This document shows positions 1 to 13,400 of a DNA stretch of 64,000 bases, one piece after another. The translations under genes and the position numbers were made by a program. Each line of letters begins with the position of its first letter. Positions within the stretch are counted from its first letter, which is position 1. The DNA lies in contig NC_040016.1 of NCBI RefSeq assembly GCF_000972845.2, positions 22,426,807 to 22,490,806 of the forward strand, read 5' to 3'. The stretch comes from Larimichthys crocea (lineage: Eukaryota; Chordata; Actinopteri; Sciaenidae). A model generated the notes under the pieces. The model did not search any database and had not been told where the DNA came from. It worked only from the letters and a program-made list of their open reading frames with translations.

Positions 1-1339
1 TCTGCTTCACGCTCATGAATAAGGACGTAGATCCTCATCCAGATGTTCTTTTATTGGACTAATTTGGCTGTTCTGTTTTCAAGCACCATCTTCTGACCTG
101 ATCAATAAATGTGTGTTTCCAGAATACTTTGGGCCAAAGGTTGATGATCGATTTCAAAGTAGTGTTACAGCTCTTTGGCTTCACGTCTTGGACAATCGGT
201 GGGAGAGAAGATTAGAGTTGTTAGTTGATCATCACTTGGCAGAGAGTTGTCAGACGAGGAGCATACCAGAGAATCTACTCAGTCTGGACCTCGAAAAGTC
301 TAGCAGAGAAGTTGTGGACATAAAGCTTCCAAAAGACGGTCAGGTGGAGGACACCGCTGAACCTGAAGACTGTCTGAGAAGTTCAGGGAGACCACGGTTC
401 GAATTTCAACCTTGAGATGTAAATTCAGAAGCAGGGAGTTCCTCTGAATTCAGCTGAACTCAGTGTCAGTCAAAGACCGAGGACTCGGAGGAAGCTTCAG
501 TGTTCAGTGTACCAGGAGTGGATTACATTCGGTTGACACACCTTTTAGGAACGCATCAATGAGACAGAGGACGTTTGAGGAATCTTGCTTTAGCCTGCTG
601 CCACTGGTGGATGGAATATATGAATTATTTACTGAGTTAACTAATTTACTGCGAGTTAAAGGTTTTAAAGACCGCCTCTTCCTTTGAATGTCATTCAGAG
701 GTTGGTACCGGAGTCTGTGGACTAGCAGAGCAATATTTTTAAAGAATCGCCCAGAGGTTGTGTCAGTGTAACACTTCAGTTATGCCAAGCTAAGGTCAAA
801 GATTCAAGTGATTGGTCCATGAAAGCGAACTCCAAATCATTTTCATCTTCAGACTCTTGAGGATCAATGTCCCGGTCCTGGAACACTTGTAAGGGAAGTC
901 AAGGGTTCTTCACAATCCTCCAAAAGTAGCTTAATGATTGTAGAAAAGGGAGACGTCTCTTGTAACGGTACCCAGGATACGTGGCAGAAAATATATGGAT
1001 GTGTGGATGTTTGATGACATTTAAGGTAGCAGTATGATTCAGGAAACCACCTCCACCTTTCCTATGTTGAAATGATTATCTTTGTGAAACTGACAATCCG
1101 ACATTTCCGCCCACTTCACAGCGTGATTGGCCGCCTGTGCGGAGGTGGGAAAGCAGACACGGTTTGAACTTCTCTGTCAAGCTCTCTTTTGTGCTTTGTT
1201 ATACAACTATTTCTGTGTGAACGACCAAGTGTAACACAAACCACAAAACTAAATGTTTTCTTGCTCCCAGATTTTAGAGGTCAAGTTTGCAGGAAGATGA
1301 CCGTCTTTTCTTTTTGTCCTCCCTTTCTGTCTCTTGCAG
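1..1339. other. Intron of myo6 (left edge), no feature recognised
   Basis: Sequence upstream of the IQ exon. It ends in a pyrimidine-rich tract and the acceptor TCTCTTGCAG at 1330-1339. The open frame at 113-415 has no recognisable domain and no splice context that links it to myo6, so I treat the whole stretch as intron. I see no repeat family that I can name here. Confidence 0.6.
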
Positions 1340-1430
1340 TGAAGAACAAGATTTTGTACCGGACCAGCGCCTGTATCAAGATGCAAAAGACAGTCCGGAT
1401 GTGGCTGTGCAGGAAGAAGCACAAGCCTCG
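1340..1430 (+). CDS. myo6: myo6 exon: IQ motif / calmodulin-binding lever segment
   Basis: The acceptor is TCTTGCAG and the donor CG|GTGGGT. The exon starts in phase 2-needed (two bases complete a codon) and ends with CG of an Arg codon. It reads [20 protein letters not shown] then [10 protein letters not shown], which matches the myosin VI IQ consensus (IQ-like core [15 protein letters not shown]). In the protein this helix binds calmodulin after the reverse-gear insert. All residues I would expect are intact. Confidence 0.9.
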
Positions 1431-4400
1431 GTGGGTGTCCTCCATATTTCTACTCCTTTACTCCAGCTCTTCCTCACTTCTTCTCCTGCTCTCCTCATCT
1501 ATCCTTGCTACCTTTACTTTCCATTCACTGCTCTGTTTCCCTTCCTCCCAACTTTTTAGTGCAGGAAGGCCGACGCCACATTTTTCTTAAATTTATCGGC
1601 AGTTTGAGTTTTCATTACGTGAAGTGCCGAGTGTTGTTTCTGAACCACTGACTATAACTGAGAGGTTTTTCCATCCACCTTCATCAGGGTCACGTTGGGG
1701 TTGGAGCCGGTCCCAGCTGACTCAGGGCGAGAGGCAGGGTACGCCCTGAACAAGTCGCCAGTTCATCACAGGGCACATAGAGACAAACGAGCATCCACAC
1801 TCACATTGACACCTACAGATTTAGAGTGACCAGTTAACCTGCATGTCTTTGGACTGTGGGTGGTACTTGGAGAGAACCCACACAGAACCAGCCGAGGTTT
1901 GAACCTTCTTCCACAAGACAGTGCTAACCACTGCGCCACCGTGCCACCCGGAGGTTTTGGTTGGAATCGTGTAATTGGCTTAGTGGACAATCCTCCCCAG
2001 AGACGCTGAAAATGTCAGTCAAAGTCTCTGGATCCACCCGACTAAGAACATCTAACAAAGTCTGGAGGACAGTTTTCTGGTAATTGGATCATTTAGGGCA
2101 GAACCAGAACACGAGTACCGGACTAGCAGGGACCATCATCCAGTCAGTGGTTGGATATTGAGTCGACCTCGTCGCATCCCCCTCCTTCCTTTCTCCTTCT
2201 ATCCATCCTTTCCTGACCTCTCTTCTCCTGCTCGGTTTCTCTCCTCCTCAACTCTCTCTCTGTCTTTCTTTCATCCTTCCTTCCTCGTCCTCATCTTTTT
2301 AATTATCTCACACTTTCACAGCTCAGCCTGACACACACACACACACACACACACACCTGGCGACACGTTCAGCTCTGCTTATTACCTCCGATATTCGGCG
2401 ATAAATAACGGCGCCCCGGGGGGAGAGCCAGGTGGGAGGAGAGAACAGAGTGTGCAGGTGAAGAAGGGCTTTTGTTCTCTGCGGGGGTTTTTATTCTGAA
2501 CTGGCAACCTGCTGCTCCGTGCTAACAGGCTGTGTGATTGTGTTTGGGTGCGCTGCTAATGAGGCGGAGTGTGTGATTACCCGGGGTGGGTGGAGTGTTA
2601 ATGACTCGGGCGGAGTTTGGGAAGGTTTTTGAAGTTTAGATGAACATTTGGGACGAAGTTGAAATGAAATGACTTTTATTTCACCAAGCTCTCAGCAATG
2701 ACTCAAAGTCCGTCCCAGATTTACTCTTGTCCGATGTCGGCGTCCTCTTCACTCTCTTCTCCTCTGCCATTGTGTCCATAAAAGCTGCTGACTGCTGGGC
2801 CTGTAAACCTCCTCTTCTTCTTCTTCATCGAGGTGGTTTAAAACACCTGTGGTACAAACACCAACACTCCCCCGGTGCTCTGACCTAACAGACTGAGCTA
2901 ACATGAGCTAACAGCAGCTAACAGACTGAGCTAACATGAGCTAACAGCAGCTAACAGACTGAGCTAACATGAGCTAACAGTAGCTAACAGACTGAGCTAA
3001 CAGCAGCTAACAAACTGCACTAACATGAGCTAACAGCAGCTAACAGACTGAGCTAACATCAGCTAACAGCAGCTACAGACTAGCTACCTAGCTACCAGTA
3101 AGCTAACATAGCTACAGACTGAGCAACAGCAGCTAAAAACTGAGCTAACATGAGCTAACAGCAGCTAACAGACTGAGCTAACATCAGCTAACAGCAGCTA
3201 ACAGACTGAGCTAACATGAGCTAACAGCAGCTGAGCGAACATGAAGCTAACAGCAGCTAACAGACTGACTACATGATGCTAACAGCCTAACAGACTGACT
3301 AACAGAGCTAACAGCAGCTAACAGACTGAGCTAACATGAGCTAACAGTAGCTAACAGAACTGAGCGAACAGCAGCTAACAAACTGCACTAACAGAGCTAA
3401 CCAATTTTAACACAGCAGCTACCATACGGAGATAACAGCAGCTAAACAGACTGAGCTAACATGTAGCTAACAGCGCGAATAGACATGACGCAACATGAGC
3501 ATAACAGCAGCTAACAGACTGAGCTTAACATGACTAACAAGCAGCTAACAACTGAGCTAACATGAGCTAACAGCAACTAACAGACTGAGCTAACAATGAG
3601 CCTAACATCAGCTAACAGACTGAGATAAACAGAGCAACAGCAGCTACAGCTTGTCAGCAGTTTACTTCACTGTCCATCAGAAACTCCTGTAATCACAGGA
3701 GTTGAGGCGGGCAGCCGGAGGACATCAGAAGGGAAAACCAGAAAACATTTCTCCATAAAATATGATCCAGTTTCACCAAAAATCAGTGATAGTTGCTGCT
3801 GTGTGACTTGTGCCGTAAAAGCGTTACGTACTTCTCCCGACACGAGCCCAAGGTACATAGAGTGAGAACAGACGTAACGAATGACAGAGACACCGTTCAG
3901 CTGACACAGGTCAGTGTGGGTCAACAGGGAGTCACAGACGTAAATAACCTGCTACTGAATTCCAACATCTGATCTTATGAGTGACATTAAAAGGCCCAAC
4001 TCAACAGATATGCCACCGTCTCATCAAATAAAAAATTCTGGAACGGCTCATCAAAGTTATGCACATTTGCATAAAAGGTCAGTCTGACATATTCACAGCC
4101 TTGGGAAAGTTTGAGATCATGACGAGAATCATAAAGTATCTCCGGCTCATCGGTTATTACGGAGGAGTTAAAGGGGCACTCGCCATCTTGGCACATCAGG
4201 GCAGCTTGGTCATCCTGTAGAGCAGCACACAGGAAATAGGTGGAAAATAATTTTTATAATGTCCTTCTGTTGCTTGAGGGACGACGTCTCTTTAGGAAGT
4301 CCTGATGATTCGTGAATGATGTCGTCAGGGTTTATCTGGTCGTGGGCTTTGAGACGGCACCAGTTATAACCTGCCCTCAGGTTGAAAGACAGGGGTGTTT

Positions 4401-7400
4401 AGCAGGTAGAGTCTGAACTGGACCCCATTTTTTCTATACACATCGTGACATGATCATATTTGAAGCTTTCTCTGGATTTGATGAGCATGAAAACTCTCCT
4501 GGTTGAATCATTGGGTGCAAAATATTAGAAAATAGGATCCTCCTGCAAGAAATAGCCAATCACCAAGCCAGAATACGTTTGCCACGTTTGTCGCTGAAAG
4601 GCGGCTGAAATCAACAAACTACATCTGGAATTAATCACCCTGGATTTCTTCTAACTATCTGTGTGTTTTGTGTGGTTTAGCAATCGACGGTTAGTCCAGG
4701 TTCGAAACCTGAAGAAGAGATGGGCCGCTTTCAAAACGAGGGGGGCCGGGCTTAAGGAGGGCAGCAGGAAATGACAAGCAGATCCAGATCTGGACACCGC
4801 CATCGACTCCCTGATGGTCAAAATAAAGGTGGGTGAGATGAAGCGTTTAAAAAAGACGCCAGCTCCTGAGTGAAAAGCTCTTTGTCTGCTGTCTTCCTCT
4901 GACTGAAGAGTTTTTGTTTAGGAGAATCCAACGTTTTGAAAAAGTGGGCCAATCCTCTCAGTAATGATGGACAGCATGAAAATTAGCCACCGTCTGGTGC
5001 AGTTTTGACAGGTGCCCTCGAGTCTTCGCTTTTGATGGAACGAGAACAGACGGCTCCGAGGATTTCTTAAAATACCAGTTTTGTGATTGTCGTTCCAGGT
5101 ATACATCTGTTTCATGCGGGTAGCTACGATTCAAAGATGGATCAATAGAGACTACTTTCTTGACCTTCTCATTACCATAAGATATTTGATGTTTCTTTCC
5201 CAATGATTCATGAATCCTTTAATAAACCTTCAGAAGATTTGAATCTGATTTTGTATAACGTTAGTGTTGAATCCCTTCTTATCTCTTATTTTTTACCTAA
5301 GTTGGATCATGGGGATGGTTTGACTGATACTTAGATCAGGAATATTTCGATATTTTTAGTAATCGAGTATCTATCGAATATTCCATCGATTAATCGAGTA
5401 ATCGGGTAAAATTATTACTGTAATTTTCAGACTATTGAGCGCACTTGAATAAAGAAGCCGCAGGTTTTCATGTTGTAACATGTTTACACAGAAAGACTGT
5501 ACACGGAAGAGGCAGAGGGAATTCCTCGATTATTTTGTGTAATCAAGTTACTCGAGGAATCATTGCAGCCCTACTTTAGATTCACAATGAACTGTAAAGC
5601 TTTGACTCACCTCTATGAGCTTTATGCTCGGGTACTGTCGTCTGGGATAGCGATATTTAAGGAAATTCTTGGGTTGCTCCCGTCCTATCTGTTGACTACG
5701 GTCAAGAGATTTTCATATGTTGTCTGTACCAAATGTTCGTGCAGAGATTGGGACGATACTCTTCGGTACTTTACACTCTCAGACTGAAACATGCTACAGA
5801 AAGTTAGAGAACTCTGGAGACGAATCATTGTGGTATCGAGTCGATTCATGGGCCGTGCACTTTTTCTTCTGGGCTTGGTTTATCAGTCTGAGAGGACTGT
5901 TGCTCACACCAGACTGACTAACTAGCACCAAGGCTGAATACCTGGATCTTCCCATCAGTCAGTCCACTGAAGCCTCTTTTATTGAGAGGTCAAACATCTT
6001 CAGGGATCTACAACCAAGTCCAGTTGCCCCAGATTTAACCCTTCTTGAAGAAAGACGACCTGGACGATTGAGAACATCCACAGACTTTCTTCTTCTTCGT
6101 TCGTAGCTTGTGCTGCCGCCTCTTTGCCAGGACTCGCTTTTTAATCTCAATAGGAGCTTTCCTGGTTGAATAAAGGTTGAAGTCTTTGAGGTGTGAGTGT
6201 GACAGGTGCAGCGCTGCAGTAAATGTTGGAATTAGGACTAAATCTGGTCGAGGGACTCGTGCGGTGACACGTTGCTGTCACGTCAGATCACACCCTGCAG
6301 CTTTGTTGTAGAGTAACTGACAGTCGGAGAGTGAAAAGGAGGTTGCACTGACGGCAGATGCTTATGAATATTCATCCAGCACGAGACAGCAACACGTTTT
6401 CCTCCTCTGGTTTACACTGCTGCCCTCTGTGTTGGTGTGACCCCAGATCGGGCTGTGTTGACATACAGTGACAGTAAACCATGAGGTTCCTGATGCTGTC
6501 AGAGGATTTCAGCTGTGCAGAGATGTTCTATCTGCAGCTCTGACATCTCCATAGTCACAGCGAGGTGCATCCTCAAAGATACTGTGACTGCAGAGGCTGA
6601 CAGCTTCACTCTGAAGAAGTATGCACAGGAAATAAACTTGCTGGAAAAGACTGATGAGTGATGACTGCCTGACGGTGCAAAGTCTGGATGGTTGGAAGTT
6701 GTTTGCAAGACACAGTTCATGTCTAAAAGTTTGGGATACCTGAACGTTGTTGGTCAACAGGAGCTGACTCATCTCCTCTAGGTATTAATGTACCTACATG
6801 ATGGAGGTTTAACAGCTCTCTCTACTTGTTAGATGTTGTTTGTTTTTGTATCTAAGTGACGGGGGACAACACTTTTTGAAATGAGTCCAGTTTTGCAGCA
6901 GCAGTGACTGGCTGCAGTGTCGTCCCTCTGAAAGCGTTTGGTACAGATGTGAAGTGAAGGATCTGTGTCTTGGTAGGTTGCTCTGTGGTCTCTTTGGTGT
7001 TCTGAATTCTTTGAAGGATGATGGGAGATCATCGTGAATTACATCAGATTACCGAAAACGAGAGAGTCAATTAGTTTGAATTACCCACAAATCTGCAGCC
7101 AAAACATTAAAATATTCAGAATTGGCCTTGACTAAAGAGAGACTGAAAATAAATGAGACTGATGCAAACTGGGAGAAAGAGATGGAGACTGTCCATCTGC
7201 CAAATGAAATACCAGCATGAATAATGACAGGCAGAAATATTAAGAGTCTGTCTTATTCAAGACGTCCACGGAGGTCGATGTGGTTTTCTGATTTAAGAAG
7301 ATGTTTTTCCAACCACCTGAAACTTTTTAGTCTCCAGAAATATTTTTCAAGGAGCTAAAAAGTTTAAGAAAGTACTTGAACTCTGAATGGAGGCTTCTTT

Positions 7401-10400
7401 AGGTAGGAGGATAATGTCCCTGGACTTTAATTCAGACCCTCCTCACAAAGGTTTTCGCTCTGTGCAGAAAGTTCTATGCTGGAGAAAAGCAGCACAAAAT
7501 GTAAATCCACCTCATACAAAGAGAAATGACAGAAAAGAGCCTGAACTCGACAGAACTTGTTGAGTTTGTTTGAGTTTTCTGTTGAGTTCACGGTCTCGTA
7601 AAACCCTGGAACTGATGAGGTCTCTGAGTCTTCAAGGATCCTTGATTCTTGCAAACTGAAAAACTTAATCAGAGTCTTAACCAGGCGTTATAGGAAAACT
7701 GTGAAGACACGTTGCTTCACCTATTAGACAACAGGAAGGAGAAACAAAGGCCTCCCAGCAGATTCACAGCAATCCTCATGATTTAAAATAAAAGAAACTT
7801 CCTCATTAACTTTCATTTTGTGTCTGCCAGAGCACCGTCATGACCCGGATCGACATCGACCACGCGTACCAGGCTTTGGTGACCCGGTCGGAGCAGCTGC
7901 TGACCGCCATGCAGAACAAGAAGAAGGAGGAGGAGGAGCGCGAGCGGCTGAGACGCATCCAGGAGGAGATGGAGAGGGAGAAGAAGAGGAGGGAGGAGGA
8001 GGAGAAACGCCGCAAACAGGAGGAGGAGGACAGGCGACTGTAAGTAGGCGGAGGTTCAGGATGGAGGATTTTAAACTGTCGGCCTCTTAACTCGCGTTTT
8101 GTTTCACTGCAGACAAAATTTGAGAGGCACTCGTCAAAGTGGGCGAGCGACAAAAAGCAACTTTTTAGTAAAAAATGCTGCGGTGGACATTTAAACTGCA
8201 AGTCGGGATTTACATAATGAAGCTGCTACAGGATTTATTTTACAGAAGCTATGAAGTGTTATCAGCCTTTTACATTGTGTGTGTCTTTACAGCTGTGGAT
8301 TAAGCTTCATACACACCTCGCTAAAAAACAGAAAGGCTTCTTTCTTCGACAGCAACACAAACTGAACATGAAGAGACAGATTATTACAGGACTGTTTAAT
8401 CATAACAGAAGAAGGTCTAGACCGTACTCTTTATCATATTATTGACAGAGACCCAACAGTTCACACCATGAGCGAGCACTTGGCGATGGTTGCCGTGTCC
8501 ATTTGGGTTTCGAGGGAGACAAAGACGCACAGAGGCTCATTTCATTTGTTGCTGAACCTTCACTTTTCTCTGAGGTTGAAACATTAATGTTCATGCATGA
8601 AGGTGTACAGTCTGCTTCAGTGTCTGTTCTCACCTTGACGTGTCCCCCGTCTGTTTCCTAAATGACACCATGTGAGCGCTCGCTCAGCTTCTTGAATCCA
8701 TCACGCTCTGCACACGCTTACGCGGAAAATGTCATTTCCTGTCCTGATGGTGGCAGGCGGATTCTTCACTCACGCCCGACCCCGACGATCCTCCGCTCCT
8801 TCAGCGGCATGGAAAGTCTTTTAGGAGGACTGATGGAGGCCATTGTGTTCGTCACAAACCACTACCCGCTAATATAAGACATTAGAGACGACAGCCCAAA
8901 TTTTATGGCCCACTCTCCTTCCCTTTACTCTCCTCCTCCGGCAAGTTATGAACTCCCAAGATGCAGCTGAAGGTCGCAGCCTGAAGGTGGTGAAAGCCGG
9001 AGCGTGTTGAGGACCTTGATAAAGTCAGTGACCCTGTAACGTCGTGTGTTTTATAGGATTTCCCATTCCGTCATTGATCCAGCGCGAGTTTAATCAAACA
9101 TTATTTATAAGGACGTGATAACGGCCGGCTGTCGATGCAAACGTCTCCCCGCTGACTCCTCCTGACGCTCGATGATCAGCTGATGTTTCAATCAGTGAAG
9201 CTGCAGGAAAACCAGCGAGGACGAGCGGTCAGGAGGACAAAGAGCAAACAGAAACAATTAGTTAACGAGGTATTTAGTTCATTAGTTGATTGATTGCTGA
9301 TAATTCGTCTGTCAAGCCTCTTTTGACTCATTGATGCTCTCGTCATTAAACAAGCTCTGATAAACATCCAACAGCCGACAGACGAAAATATTCAAACGAA
9401 TTCTTCAGATCCGATCAGATGATCGTGCTTAATAATTATGATTAAATGTTCAGCGTGGATTCAGCTTAATGACGCCGCACGCTCTCTCCTGATTTACATC
9501 GTCTGTGTTTCTGCTCCAACATGAAGAAATAATCAACGATCCGTCTTTTAATAAACCAGCCCCAAAAAACCCCAACAACGAAGTCCAAAGGGTGAACAGA
9601 AGTGGTAATAATGTGAAAATAAGTCACTCATTTTAAATGCATAAGGTGGCAGAAAAGCTGATGTAAGGCGGCTATAATTGAAACGTACATTCAGTCGCAT
9701 GAATTAAACATTTATTTAGTGTTCAGATAAAGTGTGTTTATAGAAAACTGCTGAGTGGTGCACAGAGAAGAAGAAGAAGAAGAAGAAGAAGAAGAAGAAG
9801 AAGAAGAAGAAGAAGAAGAAGAAGGCTGATGTCAGCAGCTGTTAAGAGAAACCAGAAATCCTCTCACTGTTTTTAATGTGTTCTCCATCTGTTCCTCTCT
9901 CTCTCTCTCTGTCATGTTTCCTTCATCTTTCCTTATTGTCCTCTCCATGTTTCCTCCATCAGGAAAGCAGAGATGGAGGTGAAGAGGAAGCAGGAAGAGG
10001 AGGAGAGGAAGAGGAGGGAGGAGGAGGAGAGGAGGATCCAGGTGGGTTGTTGCAGATCTTTGTTTGTTTCCACCCGACGGCTGTTTGCTCAGGATGGAGA
10101 ATAAAAAGTGTCAGATTTATTAGAGGATCAGAAATCTGTTTGTTTGTCGACAACAGCGCAGAAACATTTTATTCAGACTGTCATAACATGCAGCTCTTAT
10201 GAGCCACCTGGGATTAACAATGTGGAACAGGTTCGCTCTCCGTGCACGGCGAGCAGAGACGCTGAAGAAAACCAATCACAGCGCCATCTTCTGCATGCTA
10301 ATTAGGTAGAGTTGTGGCCAGGAAAACATTATCTCCATTAAAAACCCTGAAAGAAAAACCTGGAGAGAGCGATGCTCCTTCTCTGCTTCACAAAGAAAAA

Positions 10401-13400
10401 CCTGTTCGAGCTTCATTCAGTTTATCTTTGGTGGAAGAGGCCGGGCTCTCTGGACGGACAGAAGTGACGTCCTCAGATCAGACCTCTCCTCTCTGGATGT
10501 CTCAAATTATTTGTTTAGTTTGTTGATGAATTAATCAGCGCTTAGTACGTCTGTCTCATCTACTGTTCAGTAAATATTCGGTTTAAGAGTTAAAGGAGTG
10601 TGAAAGACTTTTATTTCATAAATCTGATGAAATCAGCGGCGCCGTCATGACTCGACACAATCTGTCGTCCGTCTTTATGACAGGACGAAGACTGACAGGA
10701 TGGAAGGATCATTTATCTCCTTCATAAGAAGTTTTTTTGGGCTCGTCACAGTAAATAACTTTAATCAGACGTCGTGGTCTTCCCGTCCTCACAGATTTGT
10801 CTCTGCAGCTCGACTTCTCTCTGTCCCACGTCAAGCTGTTGAGGCCACACTTCATCTCGTCCATCACGCTCCCTCTCTGCCTCGGTGTGTCTCGTTTGTA
10901 GGTTTATTAAATCAAACACACTTCTGGTTTGATAGTTTCTCTGTCTGGACTCTGGTAGATTTTTAAGAGACGCCATCAGCTCAGAGTCGTTGGGCTTCTC
11001 GGCACGTCCACTCTCTAAATATTCATGAGTCGCTCTGCAGACTGTAACAGGGAGGCTTTCATTGCTCTCTTCATCCACATGTTCATGCTCTGATCCTGAA
11101 TCTCACAGGAAGCTTTTAGAAGTGACGCTTCGTGTCGTTAAATGATCGCCGGTGTAAAATTCAAAGACGTGGTTGTGCAGCTCAATCAGCCGGTCCATCG
11201 CGGTTAGCAACTGTCTCTGATGATCTCGTGATGGTCGTACTGTCAGACTGTGGATGAACATGTGGGGAGCAGATAAATGTCAGAAAGAAGTGTTTTATTT
11301 TGAAAACCTCCTGTAATGAAGCGAACACCTTCAGCTCGTCGTGCCCTTCCTGAGTCGGTCAAGGAGCCGCTTGACTTGTGAAAGCAGTTTCATGAAGAAA
11401 GGTGGAAACAGGAGCATTAATCATCCAGGTTAACCCCGCCCGTCTTTAATGAGCAGGACAGAGGAGATGAAGTTATCCCCCCCGGCTGCAGCACCTCATC
11501 TGCTGCTTGGAGGAGGGTTGAAGGGCGTCTGTGTGTTCATGCCGGAGCATCGATTTGAAGTTTTCTGCCTCCATGAATACCAAGAAGTCAGCCAGGACTG
11601 TTTGTGTGTGTGTGCATGTGCAGAGGAGTTCATCTGCAGCTGATGATTTTCATTATTGATCCATCTGTTCACTGTATTTCACGTTAATCGAGGAAATGTG
11701 AGGAAATGGAGAAAAATTCAGATTGAATGTTTAAAATCAAAGTCTCGACATCTTCGCTCGTCGCATGGTAACCATGGATACAGCAAAGATATGAATATCG
11801 ACTCTTGTTAAGTGCGGAGCGTCAGTCGCCAACCACTGACTGTTATTGTAACGTTAGCTGTTAAATTTAGGATAAATTGAGTCGTGGTCTGTAGCTCCGT
11901 CGTTTGGACAGTTGGACAGTTCAGGGAAAGTCACAAACCTCCAGGATCTCTCATCGTGCGGTCAGTGTTACTGCACGTCACGTACAACAAAGTTCAAGAC
12001 GATTCAAATCAATCGTACCCACTGACCGCCTCCTGCCTGGAAATGAGTCATGTCAGAAGATGGAGCCCGGCACAGTTTGGCAGAGACACAGAGAGTTTCC
12101 CGTCCAGCCTCTGGAAACATCTCGGGGCCAGCAGGAGTTGGATCGCTGGCGGTGTTGGACAGTCGGTCCAGACTTCCTGTGGAGCTGCAGCAGTTTCCTC
12201 CTGATCTGATGTTTGACAGAAAATCTTTGAAGAACTTAAATCTGAAAAGGTTTTTTTATTATTTAAAAATAATTCTTGTTGGTGTAACGCAGCCACAAGA
12301 CAACAACGCCTGTAACTCAGGACGAACTTTGATGCTTCCAATGATCTTCCTGACAAACTGAACTTTACTTTCTATAATCGGTTATAAATCTAATTTAAAT
12401 AGATTTATTAGTGACTACAGCTCCCATGAATAAACTACAAGAACAGCAGTGAACTTTTAAAATTATAGCGAGTTGTTTTTGTCCATATCTATAACGTCAC
12501 ATTCATGAACTCACATTTAGCCTGCAAACATCGAGGGCTTACGGGAAATGCTGTTTGAAACCTGAATATTAAAGATCTACCGTCCTGATCCAAACACGTG
12601 AAATGAGCCAAATGCAGCCGGTGAACGACTTTAATCACTCAGGTTTCATCAACATCTCGTCGTGTTGCAGCAGCGCGACCGTCCGATCGATCGTAGAGTG
12701 AGACAAAATGAAACTCATTTTGGATTCCAGCTGCAGAGATCTGCATGAAGCTGACATCTGCATTTGTGACTCTCAGTCCTGACAGAGCTGTAAAACACGT
12801 GAAAATGAAAGTTTGAGCTCAGGTTTTTCATTTGAATGCAGCACGAGGCTCCAGCCGTGCCGTCGTGGGTCTGGCAGATATTTTACACCTGCAGATGGTC
12901 GACAACTCCGAGGAGTCGAAAACTGAATTGGCAGTTAGCTCGCTCCTAAACGTCGACACATAAACATATGTTAACAGCCGCGCAGATGCTCTCGCCGGGC
13001 GGCGGATTGAACTTGCAGAGATTTAAAATGGCTTTACGTGATGTGTGTTCAGGTGGAGATGGAGCTGCAGCTGCTGGCGGAGCGGGAGGAGGAAGCTGCT
13101 CGGCAGGCCGTCCTGGAGCAGGAGAGGAGGGACCGGGAGCTGGCGCTGAGGATCGCTCAGAGCGAGTCCGAGCTCATCCCGGAGGAGGTGCAGAACGACT
13201 CGGGCCTGCGCAGGTAACTCGCCCTGAACGTCACTTTGTCTTCAGGCCTTCATGAAGCAGGTAGGAGTGAGGAGGAAGATCCAGAACTTTCTCCTCAAGC
13301 TCAACGAGGTCTGGGGGACTCTCAAGGACAAAAGAGGTTCTAGCAGTGAGAAGAAGAAGAGAGCAGAGAGAAACATGATGTATTCTGCCAACACCGCAAA

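Noticed and set aside
113..415. 100-codon plus-strand open frame at the left edge
   Set aside because: Not a known myosin VI segment and no exon boundaries; likely intronic chance ORF.
2884..3650. Possible CRISPR array (regular repeat spacing)
   Set aside because: The repeat is continuous with no unique spacers and lies in a vertebrate intron; it is a minisatellite.
7806..8201. 131-codon minus-strand open frame
   Set aside because: Antisense shadow of the E/K/R-rich myo6 helix exon.
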